Assembly (NCBI GenBank): GCA_946886075.1
Contig: CAMPHR010000004.1
Location: 1-64,000, forward strand
Direction: 5' to 3'
Length of the DNA: 64,000 bases
Origin: an uncultured Novosphingobium sp.
GTDB taxonomy: Bacteria > Pseudomonadota > Alphaproteobacteria > Sphingomonadales > Sphingomonadaceae
A program made the position numbers and the translations under genes. The notes beneath the pieces are model-generated. The model was not told the origin of the DNA. It ran no database searches and saw only the letters and a program-made list of their open reading frames with translations. Of this stretch, positions 45,419-54,242 are shown in pieces (position 1 is the first letter of the stretch; each line of letters begins with the position of its first letter).

Positions 45419-46687
45419 ATGGCGAAAAGCCGGGTCGCACCGGGTCACGACGACCTGACGCAACGCTACCGCGACGTTCGCGCGCTCAGCGAAGCATTGT
45501 GCGCGCCACTGTCGGACGCCGATGCGACCGTTCAGTCCATGCCCGACGCCTCGCCAGCCAAATGGCATCTGGCACATACGAGCTGGTTCTTCGAAACCTT
45601 TGTGCTGCGCGATCATGTGGCGGGCTATCGATCGTTCGACCTCAATTACGCGTTCCTCTTCAACAGCTATTATGAAGCGGAAGGCCCCCGTCAGGCCCGC
45701 CCGCTCAGAGGCATGCTGACCCGGCCGCGGCTTGAAGACATTCTCGCCTACCGGGCGCATGTCGATGAGGCGCTGCTGGCCGCGCTGCCTGCCCTGCCCC
45801 CGCCGGTGCAAGCGCTTGCCCTGCTGGGCCTCAACCATGAACAGCAGCATCAGGAATTGATGCTGACCGACATCCAGCATCTTTTTTCGCTCAACCCGCT
45901 GGAGCCCGTCCTGTTCGAGGCGCCCAGCGCCATGCCCGCCGCGCTTCCCGGCCCTATCCACTGGATCGAAGGGCGACAGGGGCTGGTGGAAATAGGTGAA
46001 GACGGCAAAACCGATTTCGCCTTCGATTGCGAGGGGCCGCGGCACAAGGCGCTTCTCCACCCCCATGCGCTTGCCCATCGCCCCGTCACAAATGGCGAGT
46101 GGATCGCCTTCATTGAGGATGGCGGCTATCGTGACCCTGCGCACTGGCTGTCGGATGGATGGGCATGGGTGCAGGCGGAAGGTGTCGAAGCACCGCTCTA
46201 CTGGCGGCAGGATGCGCAAGGGTGGACTCGTTTCGGGCTGGATGGCCGCAAGCCGGTCAATCCCGCCGCGCCAATATGCCATATCAGCCTCTATGAGGCC
46301 GATGCCTATGCCCGCTGGGCCGGAGCGCGCCTGCCCACCGAAGAGGAGTGGGAAAGCGGCGCGCTGAACGTCGCGCCCACCAGCGGCAACCAGCTGGATG
46401 GCCCCGGTTGCCCCCGGCCACGCGCCACCGATGGCGGCGCATCCCTTACGCAGATGTTCGGCGATGTTTGGGAATGGACCGGCAGCGCCTACCGCCCCTT
46501 CCCCCGCTTCCGTCCCAATGAGGGCGCGGCAGGCGAATATAATGGCAAGTTCATGGCCGGGCAGTTCGTCCTGAAAGGCGGCAGCTGCGCCACCCCGCGC
46601 GGCCATGTGCGCGCAAGTTACCGCAACTTCTTCTACCCCCATCAACGCTGGCAGTTCACTGGCCTGCGGCTGGCCAAGGATCTTTAA
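45419..46687 (+). CDS. egtB: Ergothioneine biosynthesis sulfoxide synthase
   Basis: A 422-residue EgtB-type iron enzyme that joins trimethylhistidine (hercynine) to a thiol donor and oxygen. A DinB-like N-terminal domain provides the iron ligands: HLAHTSWFFETFVL near residue 50 and NHEQQHQELM, an H-x3-H-x-E motif, near residue 140. The C-terminal formylglycine-enzyme-like domain runs from about 190, with NGEWIAFIEDGGY, ARLPTEEEWE and FVLKGGSCATPRGHVRASYR. The gene is followed by egtD four bases later. EgtA and EgtC are absent, as in the shorter pathway where cysteine is the direct sulfur donor. Confidence 0.94.
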   Translation: MAKSRVAPGHDDLTQRYRDVRALSEALCAPLSDADATVQSMPDASPAKWHLAHTSWFFETFVLRDHVAGYRSFDLNYAFLFNSYYEAEGPRQARPLRGMLTRPRLEDILAYRAHVDEALLAALPALPPPVQALALLGLNHEQQHQELMLTDIQHLFSLNPLEPVLFEAPSAMPAALPGPIHWIEGRQGLVEIGEDGKTDFAFDCEGPRHKALLHPHALAHRPVTNGEWIAFIEDGGYRDPAHWLSDGWAWVQAEGVEAPLYWRQDAQGWTRFGLDGRKPVNPAAPICHISLYEADAYARWAGARLPTEEEWESGALNVAPTSGNQLDGPGCPRPRATDGGASLTQMFGDVWEWTGSAYRPFPRFRPNEGAAGEYNGKFMAGQFVLKGGSCATPRGHVRASYRNFFYPHQRWQFTGLRLAKDL

Positions 46688-46691
46688 GCCT

Positions 46692-47651
46692 GTGCTTCTG
46701 ACACTCGACCCCGTCGCCGCGCAGCCATTCGCGGACGACAGCTTTCGCCGTGACATATTGGAGGGGCTGTCCCGATATCCCAAGGCAACACCGCCGATCT
46801 GGTTCTATGACAGGCGCGGGTCGGAATTGTTCGAAGAGATCGCCGACCTGCCGGAATATTATCCCACCCGTACCGAAACCGCGTTGCTGGAACGCCATGG
46901 TGCCGACTTCGCCGATGCAGTCGGGCCAGGACGCGCCGTCATCGAATTCGGCGCAGGCAGTTCGCGCAAGACGCCGCATCTGCTGCGGGCGATCGATCCG
47001 TCCGCCTATGTGCCGATCGATATCAGCGGCGACTTTCTGCATGCGAGCAGCGCGGCGCTGGCCTCCGCCTTCCCCGGCCTGCCGGTGCTGCCGCTCGTCG
47101 GTGACTTTCATGGCGTGCTGACGCTTCCTCACGCCATCAACGGGCTGCCGCGCCTCGGCTTCTTTCCCGGATCGACCATCGGCAATATGGACCCGGCGCC
47201 AGCGGTGGACCTGCTCCGTTCGATGCGGAGGCTGCTGGGCGAAGGCGCGATGCTGCTGATCGGGATGGACCAGATCAAGGACCCGGCCCGGCTGATCGCC
47301 GCCTATGACGATGCGGCGGGCGTGACGGCGGCCTTCAACCTCAACCTGCTGACCCGCATCAATCGCGAGCTGGGCGGCGACCTGCCAGTCGACGACTTCG
47401 CCCATCGCGCGATATGGAATGACGGCAAGGCGCGGATAGAAATGCATCTGGAGGCGCTGCGACCTCTACGATTTCACGTCGCTGGCCATGCCTTCGATAT
47501 GGAGCAGGGTGAGACCATCCATAGCGAGAGCAGCCACAAATATGGCCCCCGTGATGAGCAACTGCTGTTGCGCGCGGCGGGTTGGGAGCCGGGGCGGCTA
47601 TGGACTGACCCGGAAGGGCTTTTCTCCCTGATCCTCGCCACGGCGGCCTGA
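46692..47651 (+). CDS. egtD: L-histidine N-alpha-methyltransferase
   Basis: A 319-residue SAM-dependent methyltransferase that trimethylates histidine to hercynine, the first step of ergothioneine synthesis. PIWFYDRRGSELFEEIADLP and EYYPTRTETALLERHG open the domain. EFGAGSSRKTPHLLRAI binds SAM, and LGFFPGSTIGNMDP is the family hallmark. I start at the GTG at 46692, just after the egtB stop; the frame extends upstream inside egtB but those residues do not fit. With egtB it makes the minimal ergothioneine pathway apart from a lyase (EgtE), not found here. Confidence 0.94.
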   Translation: MLLTLDPVAAQPFADDSFRRDILEGLSRYPKATPPIWFYDRRGSELFEEIADLPEYYPTRTETALLERHGADFADAVGPGRAVIEFGAGSSRKTPHLLRAIDPSAYVPIDISGDFLHASSAALASAFPGLPVLPLVGDFHGVLTLPHAINGLPRLGFFPGSTIGNMDPAPAVDLLRSMRRLLGEGAMLLIGMDQIKDPARLIAAYDDAAGVTAAFNLNLLTRINRELGGDLPVDDFAHRAIWNDGKARIEMHLEALRPLRFHVAGHAFDMEQGETIHSESSHKYGPRDEQLLLRAAGWEPGRLWTDPEGLFSLILATAA

Positions 47652-47657
47652 CGTCCT

Positions 47658-48710
47658 TTATGGCAGAGCCTTGGCCGACCAAGTGGTGATCCAATGCCAT
47701 GCGCCACGGCATTCGCCCATCGCGCTGGCTGACACCAGCCGGAAGCGGGTGCCGTCCCAGACATAGCTTTCGCTGCTACCGCAGTCGCCAATGCCCCTGC
47801 CCTTGGCATAGCTGTCCAGCGTCGAGCTTTCCGCCGTCCAGGAGGCGTTGACCAGCACCGGATGCGCGGCATCATCGCTCCAGCCGGGTTGATAGTCGAA
47901 GGCCGCGAAGCGGAAGCTGCGCCGCCCCGCTATGCCCGTGGCGATCACCGGGACGGCAGAATAATTGTAAGCACCCGCGCCACAGGGGACCAGCACCAGC
48001 GTTTCCGTCTTTGAAAGACGGTGCAATTCGGGTGGTGACGCGTCCCGCATCTCTTCGGCGCAGGATGTGAATTTGCCCAGAGACGCCAGTTCCTCCCGCC
48101 ACAAGGTCACGGGAGCGGCGCCCGCCGGGATGAGCGCCCGCCGGACCGATGGCAGCGGGGGCGCGGCCCGCGCGGCAGATGGTGCCAGCGGTCCAGTCGC
48201 GACCAGCGCGGCCATCGTGCCCGCGCGCCCCTGCCGCGCATCCATGTACCGCATCGCCGCAGCAGCTCCGGCAAGGGAGGGACGGGCAATGACTGCGCCA
48301 GCCGATCGCAGCTCCAGCTTCGTGCCGCGCGCCATGGCGACGGCAAGCGCTGCCGCCTGGGGACCCTGCAATTTGGCTTCGCCATCGCGGCTTGCGGCGG
48401 TGGCGATCTTGCGGCCATCGACCAGGAAGCTGATCTCCGCCTGCCCGCGCGTATCGCGGTTGACCCATAGTTCCGGGTCCGCTGTCCCGCCCGCCTCGCG
48501 AATGAGGCCGAGCGCGACGGGCTGGTCGGGCCACTCACCGCCATCGGGCAGCAAGGACACGGCCTCGCACCGGCTGCGATTGTCGCAACCGATCGTCCAG
48601 TCCTTGTAGGTTTCCAAAGTGCCGGGCCGTGGCGCCTGAGCCGCCAGTGGCGCGGATGCGATGAACGCCGACAGCATCGCTGCCAGCGCGGTTAAGCGTT
48701 TGTCCCCCAT
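47658..48710 (-). CDS. DUF1176-domain secreted protein
   Basis: A 350-residue protein with a signal peptide (ALAAMLSAFIASAPLAAQA) and the DUF1176 layout: ETYKDWTIGCDNRSRCEA near the start, RRALIPAGAAPVTLWR in the middle, and GDCGSSESYVWDGTRFRLVS with GECRGAWHWITTW at the end. Paired Cys residues suggest disulfides in the periplasm. The family has no known function. Its stop lies six bases from the egtD stop, on the other strand. Confidence 0.88.
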   Translation of the reverse strand: MGDKRLTALAAMLSAFIASAPLAAQAPRPGTLETYKDWTIGCDNRSRCEAVSLLPDGGEWPDQPVALGLIREAGGTADPELWVNRDTRGQAEISFLVDGRKIATAASRDGEAKLQGPQAAALAVAMARGTKLELRSAGAVIARPSLAGAAAAMRYMDARQGRAGTMAALVATGPLAPSAARAAPPLPSVRRALIPAGAAPVTLWREELASLGKFTSCAEEMRDASPPELHRLSKTETLVLVPCGAGAYNYSAVPVIATGIAGRRSFRFAAFDYQPGWSDDAAHPVLVNASWTAESSTLDSYAKGRGIGDCGSSESYVWDGTRFRLVSASAMGECRGAWHWITTWSAKALP

Positions 48711-48846
48711 GGATTAAGTATAACTTAATTTATAGGCGGAAGGTAGCAGCTTGTTGATCGCCTGGTGCATGATCATGCTTGAGTGATCGTCACACCGGCT
48801 TGATATTGCCTCCCGCGTCCTTCGGAACGCTGCCAAGGTAGCGGGA

Positions 48847-48865
48847 CCCCGGGTCGAGCCCGGGG
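48847..48865. repeat. GC-rich inverted repeat between DUF1176 and typA
   Basis: CCCCGGG-TCGAG-CCCGGGG forms a 7-bp perfect stem with a five-base loop. Its right side continues into TGACGAA. Sequences of this GGGTC-x-AGCCCGGGGTGACG kind recur in alphaproteobacterial intergenic regions, so I take it as a dispersed palindromic repeat and not a gene-specific signal. Confidence 0.5.
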
Positions 48866-48933
48866 TGACGAATAATGGAACCGTGATGCCAAATGCGTCG
48901 GTGTGGAACGATTACGCTTTAGAGGCGGAAGGG

Positions 48934-48966
48934 AAAGAAAAAGGCCGGTGCCTTTCGACACCGGCC
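48934..48966 (-). terminator. Intrinsic terminator of typA
   Basis: On the minus strand an 8-bp perfect stem GGCCGGTG/CACCGGCC with loop TCGAAAGG is followed by TTTTTCTTT, beginning eight bases after the typA stop codon. This is a standard Rho-independent terminator and ends the typA transcript before the DUF1176 gene leader. Confidence 0.85.
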
Positions 48967-48973
48967 CTTCAGA

Positions 48974-50794
48974 TCAAGCCGCAGCCTTGGCGCGCGACAT
49001 GCGCTTGCGCTCGTTCGGATCGAGATAGCGCTTGCGCAGGCGGATGTTCTTGGGCGTCACTTCGACCATTTCATCATCGTCGATATAGGCGATCGCCTGC
49101 TCCAGCGTCATGCGCTTGGGCGGGGTCAGGCGGACCGTGTCATCCTTGCCGCTGGCGCGGAAGTTGGTCAGCGCCTTCGACTTCATCGGATTGACTTCAA
49201 GATCTTCGGGCTTGGCATTCTCACCGATCACCATGCCTTCGTAGAGCGCTTCGCCCACGCCCACGAACAGGATGCCGCGCTCTTCCAGCGGACCCAGCGC
49301 ATAGGCATTGGCTTCGCCCGCGCCGTTCGAGATGAGGACGCCATTCTTGCGGCCTTCGATCTTGCCTTTGTGGGGGCCATATTTCTCGAACAGGCGGTTC
49401 ATGATGCCGGTGCCGCGCGTGTCGGACAAGAATTCGCCATGATAGCCGATCAGGCCGCGCGAGGGGGCGGAGAAGGTGATGCGGGTCTTGCCGCCGCCCG
49501 AGGGGCGCATGTCGGTCATCTCGGCCTTGCGGATGTTCATCTTGTCCACGACCGTGCCGGAGAATTCATCGTCCACGTCGATGACGACGGTTTCATAAGG
49601 CTCGGTCTTGCCGCCATTCTCATCTTCGCCGAACAGCACGCGGGGACGCGAGATGCCGAGTTCAAAGCCTTCGCGGCGCATGGTTTCGATGAGGACGCCC
49701 AGCTGCAATTCGCCACGGCCAGCGACTTCGAAGCTGTCCTTGTCGTCGCTTTCCGTCACCTTGATCGCGACGTTGGACTCGGCTTCGCGGGCGAGGCGAT
49801 CGCGGATCATGCGGCTCGTCACCTTGCTGCCTTCGCGGCCCGCCATCGGCGAATCGTTGACGGCAAAGCGCATCGACAGGGTCGGCGGATCGATCGGCTG
49901 CGCCTGGATCGGCTCGCTGACCGAAGTGTCGCAGATGGTGTTGGCGACGGTCGCGACGGTGAGGCCTGCGAGGCTGATGATGTCGCCCGCCTTGGCTTCG
50001 TCAACCGGCACGCGGTCGAGGCCCTGGAACGACATGATCTTCGACGCGCGGCCGGTTTCGATCACCTTGCCGTCCATGTCGAGCGCGTGGATCGCCTGGT
50101 TCACCTTGACCGTGCCGGACTGGACGCGGCCGGTCAGGATGCGGCCAAGGAAGTTGTCGCGGTCGAGCAGCGTCACGAGGAAGCTGAACGGCGCGTCCTG
50201 CTCCAGCGACGGCGGCGGCACATGATCCACGATCTTCTGGAACAGCGGCTCCAGCGTGCCTTCGCGGCGCTGCGGGTCTTCGCTGGCATAGCCGTTGCGG
50301 CCCGAAGCGTAGAGGACGGGGAAGTCGAGCTGTTCGTCATTGGCTTCGAGCGTCACGAACAGGTCGAACACTTCGTCCAGTACTTCCTGGATGCGCTCGT
50401 CGGGACGGTCGACCTTGTTGACGACGACGATGGGCTTGAGGCCCAGCGCCAGCGCCTTGCCGGTCACGAACTTCGTCTGCGGCATCGCGCCTTCGGACGA
50501 ATCGACCAGCAGGATGACGCCATCGACCATGGAGAGGATGCGCTCCACCTCGCCACCGAAGTCGGCGTGGCCGGGCGTATCGACGATGTTGATGCGGGTG
50601 CCGTTCCATTCGACCGAAGTCGGCTTCGCCAGGATGGTGATGCCGCGCTCTTTTTCGAGGTCGTTCGAATCCATGGCGCGTTCCTCGACGCGCTGGTTGT
50701 CGCGGAAGGTGCCGGACTGGCGGAATAGCTGATCGACGAGTGTCGTCTTGCCATGGTCAACGTGCGCGATGATCGCGATATTACGCAGGGACAT
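48974..50794 (-). CDS. typA: Ribosome-associated GTPase TypA/BipA
   Basis: A 606-residue translational GTPase of full family length. The G domain has [20 protein letters not shown] (G1), RGITI (G2), [14 protein letters not shown] (G3) and [10 protein letters not shown] (G4). EF-G-like domains II, III and V follow, and the C-terminus ends [24 protein letters not shown] in a basic tail. BipA binds the 70S ribosome and supports 50S assembly, mainly under cold or stress. The gene is monocistronic: a clear terminator follows it and a divergent telA gene lies 192 bases upstream. Confidence 0.97.
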   Translation of the reverse strand: MSLRNIAIIAHVDHGKTTLVDQLFRQSGTFRDNQRVEERAMDSNDLEKERGITILAKPTSVEWNGTRINIVDTPGHADFGGEVERILSMVDGVILLVDSSEGAMPQTKFVTGKALALGLKPIVVVNKVDRPDERIQEVLDEVFDLFVTLEANDEQLDFPVLYASGRNGYASEDPQRREGTLEPLFQKIVDHVPPPSLEQDAPFSFLVTLLDRDNFLGRILTGRVQSGTVKVNQAIHALDMDGKVIETGRASKIMSFQGLDRVPVDEAKAGDIISLAGLTVATVANTICDTSVSEPIQAQPIDPPTLSMRFAVNDSPMAGREGSKVTSRMIRDRLAREAESNVAIKVTESDDKDSFEVAGRGELQLGVLIETMRREGFELGISRPRVLFGEDENGGKTEPYETVVIDVDDEFSGTVVDKMNIRKAEMTDMRPSGGGKTRITFSAPSRGLIGYHGEFLSDTRGTGIMNRLFEKYGPHKGKIEGRKNGVLISNGAGEANAYALGPLEERGILFVGVGEALYEGMVIGENAKPEDLEVNPMKSKALTNFRASGKDDTVRLTPPKRMTLEQAIAYIDDDEMVEVTPKNIRLRKRYLDPNERKRMSRAKAAA

Positions 50795-50938
50795 GCATGT
50801 GCCTTCGGGATTTTCTGGTTTTCCCGGCCGGCACCACGCCTGACCAGAGTATCGCGCGCGCCCCTACAGGAAATGATGCGTTGCGGCAAGGGTGGGCCGA
50901 GCATTTGCATCGGCCAAAGCGCCGCGCCATATTCCGCA

Positions 50939-50971
50939 TTGAAGCGCCACTGTTATAGCTACATATAACAG
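50939..50971 (+). promoter_or_regulatory. Promoter region of telA with inverted repeat
   Basis: TTGAAG (50939-50944) and ATATAA or TATAAC about 18-19 bases later fit a promoter whose spacer and -10 region are covered by CTGTTATA-GCTACA-TATAACAG, a perfect 8-bp inverted repeat at 50950-50971. It ends 15 bases before the telA start codon; AAGGAG lies between. A repressor bound there would block the gene. Confidence 0.55.
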
Positions 50972-50986
50972 CATGAAGGAGACGTT

Positions 50987-52201
50987 ATGGCCAGCACCGC
51001 GCCCACCACGGCGACCGCCGACACGCTCAACCTGACGCCGCCCGATCCGGTGCCGCCGGTCGCGCCGGAAAAGGCGGCGGGTCTGGTGCCGCTCGATGAC
51101 GGTCAGCGTTCCAAGCTGGACGAGAAGGTCGATGCCTTCATCGACGACCTTGTCGCGCAGGACGCCAACTCGCCGGAATTCGGCCAGCGGGTGGACCAGC
51201 TGACCAACATGGGTCGCAAGGAAATCGCCGAAGCGGCGGGCCATTCCAACCGCTTCCTCGATCGCCCGGTGCGCGCTATGGACAGCGATAACAAGGTCGG
51301 CGCTGACCTTGCCGAGCTGCGCCGCACCGTCGAAGATCTCGATCCGGGCAAGCGTGGCAGCCTGCTGGCGCCCAAGAAGCTGTTCGGGATCATCCCTTTC
51401 GGCAACAAGCTGCGCGACTATTTCGACGGCTATCGAAGTGCGCAGGGGCATATCAATTCGATCCTCGGCAGCCTCGCCAGCGGCAAGGACGTGCTGATCA
51501 AGGACAATGCCGCCATCGATGTAGAGCGGCAGAATATGTGGGCGACGATGGGCCGCCTTGAACAGATGATCCACATTTCCAAGACGCTGGACGCGCGATT
51601 GGAGGCGAAGGCGCTGGAACTGGACTCCAGCGATCCGGCGAAGGCCAAGGCGATGCGGGAGAGCGCGCTCTTCTACATCCGCCAGCGCACACAAGATCTG
51701 CTGACGCAGATGGCGGTGACGGTGCAGGGCTATCTCGCGCTCGATCTCGTCAAGAAGAATAATGTCGAACTGGTGAAGGGCGTGGACCGCGCCAGCACCA
51801 CCACTGTCGCCGCGCTGCGCACGGCCGTTACGGTAGCGCAGGCGCTCGCGGGGCAAAAGCTGGTGCTGGAACAGATCACGGCGCTCAACACGACCACCGC
51901 GAACATGATCGATTCGACCGGCGAGATGCTGAAGAACCAGACCGCGCAAATCCATGAGCAGGCGGCGTCCAGCACCATCCCCATCGCGACCCTGCAACGC
52001 GCTTTCCAGAACATCTATGACACGATGGACAATATCGACACGTTCAAGGCCAAGGCGCTGGAGAATATGAAGGTGACGGTGAACACGCTGTCGTCCGAAG
52101 TGGAAAAGTCGAAGGGCTATATCGCCCGCGCGGAGGGTCAGGCGCAGGCCGCGCAACAGGCTCGTGCCGACAACCCACTGCTGAGCGCGATCGAGGCGTA
52201 A
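50987..52201 (+). CDS. TelA-family (toxic anion resistance) protein
   Basis: A 404-residue cytoplasmic, mostly helical protein of the TelA family. Matching segments are GIIPFGNKLRDYFDGYRSAQ, INSILGSLASGKDVLIKDN, ERQNMWATMGRLEQM and LQRAFQNIYDTMDNIDTFK. TelA proteins are linked to tellurite and other toxic-anion or envelope-stress resistance, but their biochemical role is unsettled. The start has AAGGAG seven bases upstream. It overlaps nothing and is followed four bases later by an XpaC-like gene, the same pairing as yaaN-xpaC in Bacillus subtilis. Confidence 0.9.
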   Translation: MASTAPTTATADTLNLTPPDPVPPVAPEKAAGLVPLDDGQRSKLDEKVDAFIDDLVAQDANSPEFGQRVDQLTNMGRKEIAEAAGHSNRFLDRPVRAMDSDNKVGADLAELRRTVEDLDPGKRGSLLAPKKLFGIIPFGNKLRDYFDGYRSAQGHINSILGSLASGKDVLIKDNAAIDVERQNMWATMGRLEQMIHISKTLDARLEAKALELDSSDPAKAKAMRESALFYIRQRTQDLLTQMAVTVQGYLALDLVKKNNVELVKGVDRASTTTVAALRTAVTVAQALAGQKLVLEQITALNTTTANMIDSTGEMLKNQTAQIHEQAASSTIPIATLQRAFQNIYDTMDNIDTFKAKALENMKVTVNTLSSEVEKSKGYIARAEGQAQAAQQARADNPLLSAIEA

Positions 52202-52205
52202 GGTA

Positions 52206-52916
52206 GTGAGCAGGTCCGACCGCGTTCTTGCCGATGCCGAGGCAGTGCTGCGCCGCCATGGCGAGCGTGGGCGCAGCCTGTCGGCACGGGCGCGGCAGAG
52301 GCGGAGCGCTGCCCTGATGCGCAAGGCGAAATGGGCTTTCTGGTCGATCCTCGCCATCCTCATCGGCAGCATGGTTGCGGGCTTCTTCATCCCGCTTGGC
52401 ACGACCGGCGTGATGATCGCGCTTGGCCTCATCGTGGCGGCGCTGCTGCTGATCGTCCTCTTGCCCTCTGAGCCGCGCGTCAGGACGCAGGCGCTGGCCG
52501 CCGCACCGCTTACCGCCCTGCCGCTTCAGACCGAAATCTGGCTCGACAACCAGCGCAAGGCCCTCCCCGCCCCCGCCGTGACGCTGGCTGACAGTATCGG
52601 CGTCAAGCTGGAGACGCTTGCCCCCCAGCTGGAGCGCCTCAGCGAGCAGGAGCCAGCCGCCCAGGAAATCCGCAAGCTGCTGTCCGATCACCTGCCCGAA
52701 CTGGTCACCGGTTATGAATCCATCCCTGCCTCGCTGCGCCGGGAGGAACGGAACGGCCGGGTGCCCGAGCAGCAGCTGGTCGAAGGACTGACGGTCATCG
52801 ACGGCGAACTCGCCCGTATCAGCGAGACCCTTGCCAGCGGCGACATCGACAAGCTGGCGGTGCAGAACCGATTTCTGGAGCTGAAATATCAGGAAGCCAA
52901 GGAACTTGGCCGCTAG
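52206..52916 (+). CDS. XpaC-like membrane protein partner of TelA
   Basis: A 236-residue protein with a basic N-terminus (HGERGRSLSARARQRR) and two adjacent transmembrane segments, AFWSILAILIGSMVAGFFIP and GVMIALGLIVAALLLIVLL. A cytoplasmic helical domain of about 140 residues follows. The layout and the position directly after telA match XpaC-family proteins (5-bromo-4-chloroindolyl phosphate hydrolysis family). The start is a GTG with AAGGTA close upstream, so it may be weakly translated or coupled to telA. The end ELKYQEAKELGR is typical of a coiled coil. Confidence 0.75.
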   Translation: MSRSDRVLADAEAVLRRHGERGRSLSARARQRRSAALMRKAKWAFWSILAILIGSMVAGFFIPLGTTGVMIALGLIVAALLLIVLLPSEPRVRTQALAAAPLTALPLQTEIWLDNQRKALPAPAVTLADSIGVKLETLAPQLERLSEQEPAAQEIRKLLSDHLPELVTGYESIPASLRREERNGRVPEQQLVEGLTVIDGELARISETLASGDIDKLAVQNRFLELKYQEAKELGR

Positions 52917-52934
52917 GCCAGCCGTCCTCTTGCC

Positions 52935-53090
52935 ATGATCCACCTGACGCTGATCATCGTCGATTTCCTGACCGGCCTGCTCGCCGCCGGTGCCTGGGCG
53001 CTCGCCTCCGCCGGAGGAGCGATCGCCGCGCTCATCGGCGGCGGGTTCGTCAGCGCTTCGCTTTTCAGGAGATGGCGCAAGCGGGGCTGA
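52935..53090 (+). CDS. Small hydrophobic protein after the TelA pair
   Basis: A 51-residue reading frame, MIHLTLIIVDFLTGLLAAGA then ALASAGGAIAALIGGGFVSA, ending LFRRWRKRG. It has one or two hydrophobic stretches and a basic C-terminus, as in single-span membrane microproteins. It begins 18 bases after the XpaC-like gene, in the same direction, and ends three bases before the convergent PilZ gene. Its ribosome-binding site is weak, so expression is uncertain. Confidence 0.5.
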   Translation: MIHLTLIIVDFLTGLLAAGAWALASAGGAIAALIGGGFVSASLFRRWRKRG

Positions 53091-53093
53091 GGC

Positions 53094-53405
53094 TCAGCCT
53101 CCCCTGATGACTATGCCGATCGCCTCGTCCGTGAGCGGTTGGCTGAACTGCACGCCGAAGCGCTTGCCGCGCGCCCATACGACCCGGCCGCTGGTTTCGA
53201 CCCCAAAGGCGTTCACCTCCACATAGCTGCCCGCGCCGGGCGGCGTTTCGCAATGGGCGAGCGCTCCAGACGTGGAAAGGTCCAGGAAATGCCCGCGCAT
53301 TTCCACGTCGCCCACGCATAGGGTCACAGGCCCGAACATCTTGTGCCGTGCCGTGTGCCGCCGCTGGTCGGCATTGCCCGCCAGGAATGTGCTTTGGTTG
53401 TTCAT
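53094..53405 (-). CDS. PilZ-domain protein
   Basis: A 103-residue single-domain PilZ protein, expected to bind cyclic di-GMP. The N-terminal Arg motif is DQRRHTARHKMFG (RxxxR) and the second motif is FLDLSTSGALAHCE (D/NxSxxG); both are intact. I start at MNNQSTFLAGN (53405), which has GGAGG eight bases upstream; the longer frame to 53465 lacks support. Stand-alone PilZ proteins relay c-di-GMP to motility, secretion or polysaccharide synthesis, so a link to the capsule is conceivable but not shown. Confidence 0.88.
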   Translation of the reverse strand: MNNQSTFLAGNADQRRHTARHKMFGPVTLCVGDVEMRGHFLDLSTSGALAHCETPPGAGSYVEVNAFGVETSGRVVWARGKRFGVQFSQPLTDEAIGIVIRGG

Positions 53406-53516
53406 ACCGAGCTCCTCCCACGGGCCATCCAACCATGAAAAGGTCAAGACGGCGCACAGAATCATGGTTAACTCGCCATTAGCTACCTTTTCCCCGAGAG
53501 AAACCGCTAATTTACG

Positions 53517-54242
53517 TTAGTCGGGTTTTTCCAGGGCGCAGGGCACGATGCTTTGCGGCGATGGCCGGGCCGTGACTCGGCGGAAGCGGGCGAAATAGCC
53601 CCCAGCTGTGGGCTTTGGCACCAACTCCTCGAGGCGGAAGCCAATGGCCGCCAACTCGCAGATGAGCAGGCGGGGCGGCGTCCCATGTTGTGCGGTCGGC
53701 CTGTTCGCATCGACCACGATCAACTCGCCATCGCTTTTGAGTGCGGGGCTGAGGTTCCACAGAAAGGCATAGGGCTCCGCGATCTCATGATACATGTGGA
53801 CCATGAGTATCCGGTCAAAGCTGTTTTCGGGCAGCTTCGGGTCCTCCGGCGCGCCCAGCTTCACGCTGACATTGCGCCAGTCTTCGCGCGTGATGCGGCG
53901 GGACAGCGCCTCGATCACCTCGGGCATGATGTCTTCCGCCAGCACCCGGCCCTTTGCGCCGACGCGGTTGGCGAGCCGCACGGTATAATAGCCCTCGCCA
54001 GCGCCGATGTCGGCGACGGTCATGCCGGGGCGGATGCCCGCCCGGTCCATGATGTCTTCGGCTTCGTTGACGCGGTCGCGCGCTTCCTCGTTGGACCAGC
54101 GGGTCGACACGATGGGCGCGACCGGCCGGTCAGCGCGGGGAAAGTCGCGCGCGGCGGCGGGCCTGTCATCCTGCTTGGCGGACGACAACAGGCCGCAGCC
54201 TGCCAGCAGGAACAATGATCCCGCCAGCGCCGCCCGCACCAT
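53517..54242 (-). CDS. Lipoprotein-type SAM-dependent methyltransferase
   Basis: A 241-residue protein with a lipoprotein signal, MVRAALAGSLFLLAGCGLLS, and a class I methyltransferase domain. The SAM-binding motif I is MTVADIGAGEGYYTVRLANRV, followed by ILMVHMYHEIAEPYAF and LKSDGELIVVDANRP. A methyltransferase behind a lipobox Cys is unusual, because SAM is cytoplasmic. Either the N-terminus is a membrane anchor kept inside, or the protein acts outside as a non-catalytic derivative. Its ATG overlaps the prfB stop (TGATG), so it depends on prfB translation. Similar genes follow prfB in other sphingomonads, from memory. Confidence 0.8.
   Translation of the reverse strand: MVRAALAGSLFLLAGCGLLSSAKQDDRPAAARDFPRADRPVAPIVSTRWSNEEARDRVNEAEDIMDRAGIRPGMTVADIGAGEGYYTVRLANRVGAKGRVLAEDIMPEVIEALSRRITREDWRNVSVKLGAPEDPKLPENSFDRILMVHMYHEIAEPYAFLWNLSPALKSDGELIVVDANRPTAQHGTPPRLLICELAAIGFRLEELVPKPTAGGYFARFRRVTARPSPQSIVPCALEKPD

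Noticed and set aside
49370..50728. A 452-residue plus-strand reading frame
   Set aside because: It lies antisense to typA, is low-complexity and has no family signature.
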